Shown here in pieces: positions 1 to 5,732 of a DNA stretch of 9,439 nucleotides. The translations under genes were made by a program, and so were the position numbers. The DNA comes from an uncultured Collinsella sp. GTDB taxonomy: Bacteria; Actinomycetota; Coriobacteriia; Coriobacteriales; Coriobacteriaceae. Below the pieces are notes generated by a model. The model was not told the origin of the DNA. It searched no databases and saw nothing but the letters and a program-made list of their open reading frames with translations. The DNA is taken from NCBI GenBank assembly GCA_934646865.1, contig CAKUEU010000071.1, positions 1 through 9,439 of the forward strand, written 5' to 3'. The stretch's first letter is position 1; each line of letters starts with the position of its first letter.

Positions 1-303
1 GGCGAGACGGTCGACGAGATGCTCGACGCCATCGCCGAGCGCTACTTTAAGATCAACTGCGCCGTCTTTACCCCCAATGACCAGCGTATGAAGGATATCG
101 TTCAGATGGCCAAGGACTTGCATGCCGACGGCATCGTCGACGTGGCCCTGCAGTTCTGCACGCTCTACGAGATGGAGTCCTTCGCCGTGGAGAAGGCCGC
201 CGAGGAGGCTGGCATTCCGTTTATGCACATCACGACCGACTACGCCGGCGAGGACGCAGGCCAGCTGCAGACCCGTATCGAGGCCTTCTTGGAGACCATT
301 TAA
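1..303 (+). CDS. 2-hydroxyacyl-CoA dehydratase / double-cubane-cluster reductase subunit (YjiM-type), C-terminal fragment
   Basis: Only the last 100 codons are in the window; the frame is open from base 1 and ends at TAA (301-303). The visible part is the C-terminal lobe of a 2-hydroxyacyl-CoA dehydratase D-component family protein, with [17 protein letters not shown] and the tail [20 protein letters not shown]. About half of the residues are identical (counted by eye) to the C-terminus of the complete paralogue encoded next at 540-1703, including the INC, TPND, LQxC, AGIP and TDY positions. In this family the C-terminal lobe is a Rossmann-like domain supplying part of the iron-sulfur cluster site of an ATP-gated low-potential reductase. 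It could be the second subunit of a heterodimer with the next gene, or an independent homodimeric enzyme. The N-terminal cysteines that would help decide this lie outside the window. The family is secure; the substrate is unknown. Confidence 0.85.
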   Translation, partial: GETVDEMLDAIAERYFKINCAVFTPNDQRMKDIVQMAKDLHADGIVDVALQFCTLYEMESFAVEKAAEEAGIPFMHITTDYAGEDAGQLQTRIEAFLETI

Positions 304-316
304 ACTGCGCGGCTTC

Positions 317-487
317 CCCAGGCACCGCACCTTCCGGCTCCAACCCTCCTCGCGTACCAAAGTTCGCGGCGTCGGGCTTGTCGCTCGGAATCTGCGGCAC
401 CCAGGCACCCGATCTTGCCGTTCAAACCGTCGCTTGCGTACTCAAGTACGCGGCGCTCCTCTTTCACGGCAACCTCGGGTACCTGGG
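317..487. repeat. Degenerate tandem direct repeat, ~84-bp period
   Basis: The ten bases CCCAGGCACC occur at 317 and again at 400. The block GCGTAC-xx-AAGT-x-CGCGGCG occurs at 352 and 436, so the spacing is 83-84 bp with a one-base gap. Between these anchors the copies agree at many but not all positions. Both copies carry a small hairpin at the GCGTAC block: copy 1 is CGCGTAC-CAAA-GTTCGCG with one mismatch, and copy 2 is a perfect GCGTACT-CA-AGTACGC. This looks like an old duplication of a palindromic intergenic element. It may be a multi-copy chromosomal repeat, which cannot be judged from one window. Confidence 0.55.
400..487. repeat. 88-nt imperfect inverted repeat (long hairpin)
   Basis: The left arm starts CCCAGGCACCCGA at 400 and the right arm ends TCGGGTACCTGGG at 487. 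The two 43-nt arms pair around a central CA (443-444). Perfect or nearly perfect blocks are the outer CCCAGG/CCTGGG, then ACCCGA/TCGGGT, TTGCCGT/ACGGCAA and the inner GCGTACT/AGTACGC. The segment between the last two blocks pairs poorly. Roughly 30 of 43 positions are complementary. As RNA it would form a long interrupted stem between the two reductase genes. It has no adjacent U-run at the 3' foot, so it is not a standard intrinsic terminator. A role in mRNA processing or stability is possible. Confidence 0.6.
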
Positions 488-539
488 AAAGCCGTCTCCG
501 TTGTCGGATTTCTTAGTTTTTTTCTTTTTTGGGAGTTGT

Positions 540-1703
540 ATGTCCGAGGTTTCTGAACAGCCGTTGCCGCGCACGTTTGAGGAGTTCAACGAGCAGCGCA
601 AGGCGGCGTTTATTCGCGTTAAGGATTACAAGCAGGCGGGCAATCGCCTGGTCGGCTTTTTGTGCAGCTATACGCCTCTTGAGATTATCGATGCCGCGGG
701 CGCTGCGAGCGTGGCCCTGTGCGGCACGTCCGACGAGGTGATTCCCGAGGCCGAGAAGGTGCTGCCAGCAAACCTATGCCCGCTCATCAAATCGACCTAC
801 GGCTTTGCTTACTCGCAAAAGTGTCCGTTTACGTACTTTAGCGACATGATCATCGGCGAGACCACCTGCGACGGCAAGAAGAAGATGTACGAGCTGCTCA
901 ATGAGCTCAAACGCACGTACATTCTGCATCTGCCGCAGAGCCGTGACCGTGCCTACGAGCGCGAGGGCTGGTACGAGGAGTGTCGCCTGCTCAAGGAGGA
1001 GCTCGAGAACTTCTACGGCATTACGATTACCGATGACGACCTGCGCACTGCCGTGCGTCGTCGCAACCGCCTGCGCGCCGCTCAGCTCGAGATGTTTGCG
1101 CTGCAGGCCAACCAGCCGGCGGCCATGAGCGGCGTCGACCTGATGAGCACCATGTTCGCCGGTACGTTTAGCTTTGATATCGAGGCCTATACGCAGCAAC
1201 TGGAGCAGAAGGTCGCTGCCCTGCGCGAGGCTTACGACGCGGGCGAGCGCCCCGTTGCGGCGGATGCCAAGCGCATCCTTATTACCGGCTGTCCGGTGGG
1301 TGGCGTGATCAACAAGATCGGCCGCACCATCGAGTCCAACGGCGGCGTGGTCGTGTGCATGGACGACTGCTCGGGCGAGCGCACGGCGGCCATGATGATT
1401 GACCCCGACGCGCCCGATATTCTGTGCGCCATTGCCGATCGCTACCTGGACATCAACTGCTCGGTCATGACGCCCAACGACGGCCGCATGGACAACACGC
1501 TAGCCATGTGCGAGAAGTACCACGTCGACGGCGTCGTTGAGAGCGTGCTGCAGGCGTGCCACACCTTCAATGTGGAAAGCGCCCGCATGCAGGAGGCCGT
1601 CGAGGGCGCGGGCATTCCGTACATGAAGATCGAGACAGACTACAGCAACGGCGACATAGGCCAGATCGAGACGCGCATCGCCGCCTTTATCGAGACACTG
1701 TAG
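540..1703 (+). CDS. Double-cubane-cluster-type anaerobic reductase / 2-hydroxyacyl-CoA dehydratase D-component family (YjiM-like), 387 aa
   Basis: This is a complete member of the YjiM branch of the 2-hydroxyacyl-CoA dehydratase family, whose characterised relatives are ATP-dependent reductases fed by an HgdC-type activase. It is probably a cytoplasmic Fe-S enzyme. The ATG at 540 is chosen because GGGAG (531-535) sits five bases upstream; the extra codons before it come from repeat DNA. Family landmarks are [15 protein letters not shown] (Cys42), ALCGTSDE (Cys61), [12 protein letters not shown] (Cys80), QKCPF (Cys95), [14 protein letters not shown] (Cys110), TGCPVGG (Cys251), DDCSGER (Cys277), [10 protein letters not shown] (Cys307) and LQAC (Cys340). 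The wealth of N-terminal cysteines fits double-cubane [8Fe-9S] proteins, but I cannot assign individual ligands. It has about 50% identity to the preceding gene over the C-terminus and is followed by its activase. Substrate is unknown: in relatives it may be an acyl-CoA or a small molecule. Confidence 0.88.
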   Translation: MSEVSEQPLPRTFEEFNEQRKAAFIRVKDYKQAGNRLVGFLCSYTPLEIIDAAGAASVALCGTSDEVIPEAEKVLPANLCPLIKSTYGFAYSQKCPFTYFSDMIIGETTCDGKKKMYELLNELKRTYILHLPQSRDRAYEREGWYEECRLLKEELENFYGITITDDDLRTAVRRRNRLRAAQLEMFALQANQPAAMSGVDLMSTMFAGTFSFDIEAYTQQLEQKVAALREAYDAGERPVAADAKRILITGCPVGGVINKIGRTIESNGGVVVCMDDCSGERTAAMMIDPDAPDILCAIADRYLDINCSVMTPNDGRMDNTLAMCEKYHVDGVVESVLQACHTFNVESARMQEAVEGAGIPYMKIETDYSNGDIGQIETRIAAFIETL

Positions 1704-1708
1704 GACGA

Positions 1709-1739
1709 ATGCGGCATAGGGACAGTCCCTTTGCCGCAT
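1709..1739. repeat. 31-bp near-perfect palindrome between reductase and activase genes
   Basis: ATGCGGCA (1709-1716) pairs with TGCCGCAT (1732-1739), and AGGGAC (1718-1723) pairs with GTCCCT (1725-1730) around a single central A. Only a T/T mismatch interrupts the 14-bp stem. It starts five bases after the reductase stop codon and ends three bases before the AAGGAGG of the activase. No U-run follows, so it is not an intrinsic terminator. It may act as an mRNA processing or stability element, or belong to a dispersed REP-like family. Confidence 0.8.
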
Positions 1740-1742
1740 GTG

Positions 1743-1749
1743 AAGGAGG
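1743..1749 (+). promoter_or_regulatory. Strong ribosome binding site that fixes the activase start
   Basis: AAGGAGG at 1743-1749 is followed by five bases and then GTG at 1755 in the activase frame. The ATG at 1750 is out of frame. An upstream in-frame TTG (1731) lies inside the palindrome and before this ribosome binding site, so it is not the start. Confidence 0.85.
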
Positions 1750-1754
1750 ATGCC

Positions 1755-2519
1755 GTGGTTGGCATTGGTATCGACATAGGCTCGACGGCTGCGAAGGCCG
1801 CGGCGGTGGAGGCGGATGGCGCCATCGCGTGGACTTGCGTTATGCCGACGGGGTATTCGTCGGTCGATGCGGCCGAGCGCTTGCGCGCAGAGCTTGCTTC
1901 GGCCGGCTACGACGTGGCGGCCGACGACGTGCGTGTGGTCGCGACCGGTTACGGCCGTGTCGCCGTGCCCTATGCGCACAAGGTCGTGACCGAGATCACC
2001 TGCCATGGCACCGGCGCTGTGGCGCTCTTTGGCGACCACGGCACCGTGATCGACGTGGGCGGCCAGGACACCAAGGTCATCCAACTTAAAGGCGGCCGCG
2101 TGGCCAAGTTTGCCATGAACGACAAGTGCGCTGCCGGTACGGGGCGCTTTTTGGAGATCATGGCCGATCGTCTGGGCATTTCTCAGCAGCAGATGGCAGA
2201 CCTTGCCCGCTCCGGTGAGCCAACCAAGATTAGCAGCATGTGTACGGTGTTTGCCGAAAGCGAGGTCATTAGCCTGATCGGTCGCGGTGAGCCTCGCGAG
2301 AACATCGCGCGCGGTGTGATCGAAAGCGTTGTCTCGCGCGTGGCGACTATGACCGGGCAGGCAGCGGGCGCCCCGTACTACCTGACCGGCGGCCTGTGCG
2401 AGAACGCCTATGTTGTGGAGCGGCTGGGAGCGCTGCTGGGCTCGCCGGTGACCACCTCGCCCGAAGCCCGTTTTGCCGGCGCGATCGGCGCGGCCATTCG
2501 CGCGCAGCAACTCGTCTGA
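1755..2519 (+). CDS. Acyl-CoA dehydratase activase / ATP-dependent Fe-S reductase component (HgdC/YjiL-type), 254 aa
   Basis: This is an ASKHA-fold ATPase that, as a homodimer bridging one [4Fe-4S] cluster, injects an electron at very low potential into the partner reductase upon ATP hydrolysis. The GTG start gives MVGIGIDIGSTAAKA, so the phosphate-1 loop is at residues 4-11 as expected. Further landmarks are ATGYGR (63-68), the phosphate-2 motif VIDVGGQDTK (98-107), NDKCAAGTGRFLE (Cys125) and SSMCTVFAESEV (Cys163). Cys125 and Cys163 match the two cluster cysteines of HgdC-type activases. The adenosine-binding YYLTGG is at 208-213. The length is normal for the family (about 260 aa). It lies 51 bp after the reductase gene, so it most likely activates one or both reductase paralogues. 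It is a single-domain protein, unlike the long fused activases. Confidence 0.93.
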   Translation: MVGIGIDIGSTAAKAAAVEADGAIAWTCVMPTGYSSVDAAERLRAELASAGYDVAADDVRVVATGYGRVAVPYAHKVVTEITCHGTGAVALFGDHGTVIDVGGQDTKVIQLKGGRVAKFAMNDKCAAGTGRFLEIMADRLGISQQQMADLARSGEPTKISSMCTVFAESEVISLIGRGEPRENIARGVIESVVSRVATMTGQAAGAPYYLTGGLCENAYVVERLGALLGSPVTTSPEARFAGAIGAAIRAQQLV

Positions 2520-2548
2520 TATGCCGGACGTAGATTCGCGTTCATGCG

Positions 2549-2554
2549 TATACT
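2549..2554 (+). promoter_or_regulatory. Possible internal -10 box before selD
   Basis: TATACT (2549-2554) with a TG two bases upstream (TGCGTATACT) resembles a sigma-A -10 element and lies 36 bp before the selD start. No good -35 is visible at the right spacing. This would be an internal promoter letting the selenium genes be expressed apart from the reductase genes. Confidence 0.3.
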
Positions 2555-2569
2555 GGGAAGAAATGACTG

Positions 2570-2591
2570 ATCGATGAGAGGAGGTATCGAT
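2570..2591 (+). promoter_or_regulatory. selD ribosome binding site inside an ATCGAT hairpin loop
   Basis: ATCGAT (2570-2575) and ATCGAT (2586-2591) are self-complementary copies that can pair, leaving GAGAGGAGGT as a ten-base loop. The loop contains the Shine-Dalgarno AGGAGG (2579-2584). The first two bases of the ATG (2590-2592) fall in the stem. The strong ribosome binding site with five-base spacing supports this start. Whether the hairpin tunes translation is inference. Confidence 0.5.
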
Positions 2592-3639
2592 GGCAGAGGA
2601 CACGATTAGGCTCACGTCTATGACCGCCGCGAGCGGTTGAGCCGCTAAGTTGGCTCCTGGAGTCCTCGCCCAGGTCCTGGGCGACTTACCCAATGTGCCC
2701 AACGACAACTTGCTCGTGGGGTTCGATACCTCCGACGATGCGAGTGTCTTCCGTGTTGGCGAGAACCTGGGACTCGTGCAGTCCATCGACTTCTTCCCGC
2801 CGATGGTCGACGACCCGTTCCTGTTTGGCCAGATCGCGGCGGCAAACTCGCTGTCGGACATCTACGCCATGGGCGGGCGTCCGAGCCACGCCATGAACCT
2901 GCTGTGCATTCCCAGCTGCCTGGGCGTTGAGGTTGCGGGGCAGATTTTGGCGGGCGGCGCCGACAAGTGCGTTGAGGCCGGCTGCACCATCGCGGGTGGC
3001 CACACCATCAACGACGACGAGCCCAAGTACGGTCTCTCCGTGAGCGGCTTTGTCCCGCTCGATCGGATGCTTGCCAACAGTGGCGCGCGCGTGGGCGATG
3101 CCCTGTTGCTGACCAAGGCGGTCGGCTCGGGCATCATCACCACGGCCATTAAGGGCGAGCTTATCGAGCAGGATGAGGCCGCAGCGATGTTTGATTCAAT
3201 GCGCACCCTGAACGAGGCGCCGATTCGCCTTGCCGAGGGGCTCGAACTCCACGGCTGCACCGACGTTACGGGCTTTGGTCTGATCGGACATGCGTGCGAG
3301 ATGGCCGAGGGCTCGGGTGTGCAGATTGAGCTCGTGTCGGGTGCGGTGCCGCTCTTTGATCAGGTGCTCGACATGGCGCGTCTGGGCATTATCCCGGCGG
3401 GTGCCTACCGCAATCAGGACTTCTTTGGCCCGCGCGTGGTGGCTGACGAGGACCTGGAGCCGGGTATGTTGGACGCGCTTTATGACCCGCAGACCTCGGG
3501 CGGCCTACTTATTGCGGCACCTGCCGCCGATGTGGATGAGCTTGCGCGCCGTCTGCATGCCGAGGGTCGTATCGCCGCCGTTGTCGGTCGCGTGTGCGAG
3601 CCGGTGCCGGGCGGTCCCGCTGTCCGCGTTGTCCGTTAG
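2590..3639 (+). CDS. selD: Selenide, water dikinase (selenophosphate synthetase) SelD with selenocysteine at residue 17
   Basis: SelD makes selenophosphate from selenide and ATP, the selenium donor for selenocysteyl-tRNA and other selenium products. Reading from ATG 2590 and through the TGA at 2638-2640 gives 349 residues, close to the 347 of E. coli. The N-terminal segment SGUAAK places U at 17 and Lys at 20, matching catalytic Cys17 and Lys20 of E. coli SelD. Other landmarks are DTSDDASV (46-53), DFFPPMVDDP (67-76), NSLSDIYAMGG (86-96), AGGHTI (135-140), TDVTGFGLIGH (224-234) and DPQTSGGL (299-306). Treating TGA as a stop would give a start at TTG 2650 and lose the active-site loop. Decoding requires selA, selB and selC elsewhere in the genome. 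It sits between the activase gene and yedF in the same orientation. The family is certain and the recoding very likely. Confidence 0.95.
2638..2640 (+). other. In-frame TGA decoded as selenocysteine (Sec17 of SelD)
   Basis: The TGA follows AGCGGT (Ser-Gly) and precedes GCC GCT AAG (Ala-Ala-Lys), giving SGUAAK. It lies exactly at the position of the E. coli catalytic cysteine. Good SelD homology continues on its 3' side, and a proper start and ribosome binding site lie on its 5' side, so it is not a stop or a sequencing error. Confidence 0.93.
2646..2688 (+). promoter_or_regulatory. Bacterial SECIS-like hairpin in selD
   Basis: The strongest element is CGCCCAG (2667-2673) pairing with CTGGGCG (2677-2683) around the apical loop GTC. 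The GGU step (2673-2675) lies about 34 nt after the TGA, within the range typical of bacterial SECIS elements, whose apical loop usually carries GU for SelB binding. A weaker outer stem can form between TAAGT (2646-2650) and ACTTA (2684-2688), with an asymmetric internal loop on the 5' side. An alternative pairing of CCTGG (2656-2660) with CCAGG is also possible. The structure was drawn by eye and not folded computationally. Confidence 0.6.
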
Positions 3640-3661
3640 CGGTCCATGTATTCAACTATCT

Positions 3662-3677
3662 ATCGTTTCAGAACGAT
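3662..3677. repeat. Small hairpin between selD and yedF
   Basis: ATCGTT (3662-3667) and AACGAT (3672-3677) form a perfect six-base stem with loop TCAG. It ends seven bases before the yedF ribosome binding region. No U-run follows, so it does not look like a terminator. It could be an operator half-site pair or incidental. Confidence 0.45.
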
Positions 3678-3695
3678 GCAACCGAAAGGAAAACT

Positions 3696-4322
3696 ATGTC
3701 TACCAAGATTGAAGTCAATGCTATGGGCGATGCCTGCCCGCTGCCCGTTGTCAAGACGCTCAAGGCGCTCAAACAGCTCGATGGCGAGGGCTCTGTCGTG
3801 ACCTCGGTCGATAACGAGACCGCTGTCAAGAACATTTCCAAGATGGCGCAGGAGAAGGGCTGCACGGCCTCGGTCGAGAAGGTCGCGGACGCCGAGTGGC
3901 ACGTGACCGTCGCGACCGCCGGTGCCGTGGCCGTTGCGGACCCCGAGCAGGACGGTGCCGCTTTCTGCGACGCCAGCGCCGGCAAGGGTAGGCTCGTCAT
4001 TTCCGTCTACACCGATTGCATGGGCCGTGGCGACGACGAACTGGGCCACAAGCTCATGAAGGCCTTCATCTTTGCCGTGACGCAGCAGGAGGAGCTGCCT
4101 GCGACCATGCTGTTCTACAACGGCGGTGCCAAACTCACCGTCGAGGGCTCGCCGGTGCTCGACGACCTGAAGGGCCTGGCCGAGCAGGGTGTGGAGATCC
4201 TTACCTGCGGCACCTGCCTCGATCACTTTGGCATTAAGGACCAGCTCGCGGTGGGCGAGGTCACCAACATGTACGTGATCGTGGAGAAGATGGAGCAGGC
4301 CGTGCGCGTCGTGCGCCCGTAG
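3696..4322 (+). CDS. yedF: Sulfurtransferase-like selenium metabolism protein YedF, 208 aa
   Basis: YedF-type proteins are found beside selD and are thought to handle selenium or persulfide sulfur; no enzymatic reaction is firmly established. The ATG at 3696 is preceded by AAAGGA (3685-3690) five bases upstream. Codons are open further upstream into the selD end, but without family match. Domain 1 (residues 1-72) is a TusA/SirA-like fold with the hallmark DACPLPVV, Cys14 being the expected carrier cysteine of the CPxP motif. Domain 2 (about 98-205) is a DsrE-like domain containing VISVYTDCMGRGDDELG, MLFYNGGAKL and the cysteine pair CGTCLDHFG (Cys171, Cys174). This two-domain order and size are those of the selenium-linked YedF family, distinct from the stand-alone TusA. 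It lies 56 bp after selD and 19 bp before the DUF3343 gene. Confidence 0.92.
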   Translation: MSTKIEVNAMGDACPLPVVKTLKALKQLDGEGSVVTSVDNETAVKNISKMAQEKGCTASVEKVADAEWHVTVATAGAVAVADPEQDGAAFCDASAGKGRLVISVYTDCMGRGDDELGHKLMKAFIFAVTQQEELPATMLFYNGGAKLTVEGSPVLDDLKGLAEQGVEILTCGTCLDHFGIKDQLAVGEVTNMYVIVEKMEQAVRVVRP

Positions 4323-4341
4323 CTCATTGGATGGGATTGCC

Positions 4342-4593
4342 ATGAGGGAGAAACGCCCGGCACTGGTCATCACGTTTCCCACCACGGCGGCCGCCATGGG
4401 CTGCGAGTCGCTGTGCATCGAGCGCGGCCTTCCCGGGCGCACGATTCCCGTGCCGGGGGAGGTCGCTGCCGGCTGTGGCCTGGCGTGGAAGGCCTTGCCT
4501 GCGGATGAGGAACTGCTGCGCGGCGAGCTTGCTGCGGCCGGCGTTCCCACCGAGGGCTTTACCGTGATCGACATGTGGGAGGTCGTGCGATGA
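4342..4593 (+). CDS. DUF3343 protein, putative Se/S carrier, 83 aa
   Basis: This is a small cytoplasmic protein of the DUF3343 (PF11823) type, which recurs in selenium gene neighbourhoods and is proposed to carry selenium or sulfur; the biochemical role is not established. The sequence opens with LVITFPTTAAAMGCE (residues 8-22) and has the core GRTIPVPGEVAAGCGLAWK (32-50). Cys45 in AGCG is the conserved cysteine; Cys21 and Cys25 are additional. I prefer ATG 4342 over the TTG at 4327 (which adds only LDGIA), although neither has a strong ribosome binding site, so translation is probably coupled to yedF, which ends 19 bp upstream. The stop TGA (4591-4593) overlaps the start of the next gene as ATGA, implying coupled translation with the desulfurase. 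Confidence 0.85.
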   Translation: MREKRPALVITFPTTAAAMGCESLCIERGLPGRTIPVPGEVAAGCGLAWKALPADEELLRGELAAAGVPTEGFTVIDMWEVVR

Positions 4594-5732
4594 TCTATCT
4601 GGATAACGCGGCGACGACTTTGCACAAGCCGCAGACAGTGATCGATGCCGTGACGCAGGCGATGTGCTCGCTCGGTAATGCCGGGCGCGGCGCCACGTCG
4701 GGCGCGCTCGATGCGGCGCGTACCATCCACGGCTGCCGCGCCAAGCTCGCGCGCCTGCTGGGTTGTCCGCGGGCCGATCATGTGTGCTTTACGCTCAACT
4801 CCACGGCGGCGCTCAACACCGCTATCAACGGCGTGGTGCGCCCCGGCGACCGCGTGGTCACGACGGTGCTCGAGCACAACTCCGTGCTGCGTCCGCTCAA
4901 CCGCCTGGCTGCGGAGCAGGGCGTGACCGTTGAGCATGCCGGCTGCGATGCGAACGGTGCGCTCGACTATGACGAGCTTGAACGCCTGGTCACACCGGGT
5001 ACGCGCGCCGTCGTGGTGACGCATGCCTCTAACGTGACTGGCAATGCCGTTGATGTTGCGCGCGCGGCGGCCATGGCTCATGCGGTGGGCGCGCTCGTGA
5101 TCGTTGACGCCTCGCAGTCTGCCGGCACGGCGAAGATTGACATGCAGGCCATGGGACTCGACATCGTGTGTTTTACCGGGCACAAGGGGCTGATGGGCCC
5201 GCAGGGCACCGGCGGCCTGGCCGTGGCGGAGGGCGTCGACGTGGCGCCGTGGGCCATGGGCGGCACGGGTGTGCACAGCTTCGATGCGTTGCAACCGATG
5301 GAGTGGCCTACGCGACTGGAAGCGGGCACACTTAACGGGCACGGTATCGCAGGTCTTTCCGCCGGCCTCGACTATATCGAGGCCCAAGGCGGGGTCGAGG
5401 CGATTGCGGCTCACGAACGCGCGCTGGCCGATCGCTTCCTCGCTGGCGTGCGCGAGATTCCGTGGATCAAGCTCTACGGTGCCTTTGACCAGCCGACGCG
5501 CTCGGCAATCGTGTCGCTCAACGTGGAGGATGTCGATTCCGCCGAAATCTCGGACGCGCTCATGCAGGGGTGGGGAATTGCGACCCGTCCTGGCGTCCAC
5601 TGCGCTCCGCTCATGCACCGCGCGCTGGGAACGGAGCGCCAAGGTGTCGTCCGCTTCTCGTTTGGGTATTTCAACACGGACGAAGAGGTCGACTTGGCGG
5701 TCGAAGCGCTGCGCGATTTGAGCCGTAATTAA
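4590..5732 (+). CDS. Cysteine desulfurase family protein, class-V aminotransferase (EF2568-type), 380 aa
   Basis: This PLP enzyme of the NifS/SufS-like branch typically accompanies selD, yedF and DUF3343. It should remove sulfur from cysteine, or selenium from selenocysteine, as an enzyme-bound persulfide or perselenide. The ATG at 4590 overlaps the previous stop, with GGGAGGT (4577-4583) six bases upstream. Landmarks are MIYLDNAATT (1-10), NSTAALN (70-76), VLEHNSVLRP (His96, stacking on PLP), THASNVTGN (144-152), IVDASQSAG (Asp173), TGHKGLMGPQGTGG (Lys199, Schiff base) and RPGVHCAPLMH, where Cys338 is the expected persulfide-forming cysteine. The length is normal for the family. It is the last gene of the co-directional cluster, and no clear hairpin-U terminator was found behind it. 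Sulfur versus selenium preference cannot be read from sequence. Confidence 0.92.
   Translation: MIYLDNAATTLHKPQTVIDAVTQAMCSLGNAGRGATSGALDAARTIHGCRAKLARLLGCPRADHVCFTLNSTAALNTAINGVVRPGDRVVTTVLEHNSVLRPLNRLAAEQGVTVEHAGCDANGALDYDELERLVTPGTRAVVVTHASNVTGNAVDVARAAAMAHAVGALVIVDASQSAGTAKIDMQAMGLDIVCFTGHKGLMGPQGTGGLAVAEGVDVAPWAMGGTGVHSFDALQPMEWPTRLEAGTLNGHGIAGLSAGLDYIEAQGGVEAIAAHERALADRFLAGVREIPWIKLYGAFDQPTRSAIVSLNVEDVDSAEISDALMQGWGIATRPGVHCAPLMHRALGTERQGVVRFSFGYFNTDEEVDLAVEALRDLSRN

Larger units (their letters stand above)
304..539 (+). other. Structured intergenic region between two reductase paralogues
   Basis: This 236-bp gap has no convincing gene. The reading frame of the downstream gene is open back to about 378, but the residues this would add match nothing in the family. 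The gap contains two degenerate copies of an approximately 84-bp unit, an 88-nt imperfect inverted repeat, and a pyrimidine tract (T7CT6, 517-530) directly in front of the GGGAG ribosome binding site (531-535). It is far longer than the other gaps in the cluster (about 0-70 bp). Confidence 0.6.

Noticed and set aside
317..487. CRISPR array
   Set aside because: There are only two degenerate copies, with no regular spacer-repeat alternation and no cas genes.
400..530. Rho-independent terminator formed by the long hairpin and T-tract
   Set aside because: The hairpin foot (487) is about 30 nt before the T-tract (517) and the tract runs straight into the next ribosome binding site, so the geometry is wrong for an intrinsic terminator.
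378..539. 54-residue N-terminal extension of the second reductase gene
   Set aside because: The extension is translated from repeat/hairpin DNA, has no family similarity, and the ribosome binding site GGGAG points to ATG 540.
2638..2640. TGA as a nonsense mutation making selD a pseudogene
   Set aside because: It falls exactly at the catalytic Cys/Sec position, the frame is intact on both sides, and a SECIS-like hairpin follows within range.
1500..2861. 453-codon open frame on the - strand
   Set aside because: It lies antisense to the reductase, activase and selD genes, all of which have clear family motifs. The product is rich in Arg/His/Gly/Ala with no recognisable domain, as expected from GC-rich codon bias.
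2650..3639. SelD starting at TTG 2650
   Set aside because: It lacks a ribosome binding site and loses the SGUAAK active-site segment. The ATG at 2590 with AGGAGG and the recoded TGA gives full-length SelD.
3660..5642. 660-codon open frame on the - strand
   Set aside because: It is antisense to yedF, DUF3343 and the desulfurase. The Arg/His/Ala-rich composition and lack of motifs mark it as a shadow frame.
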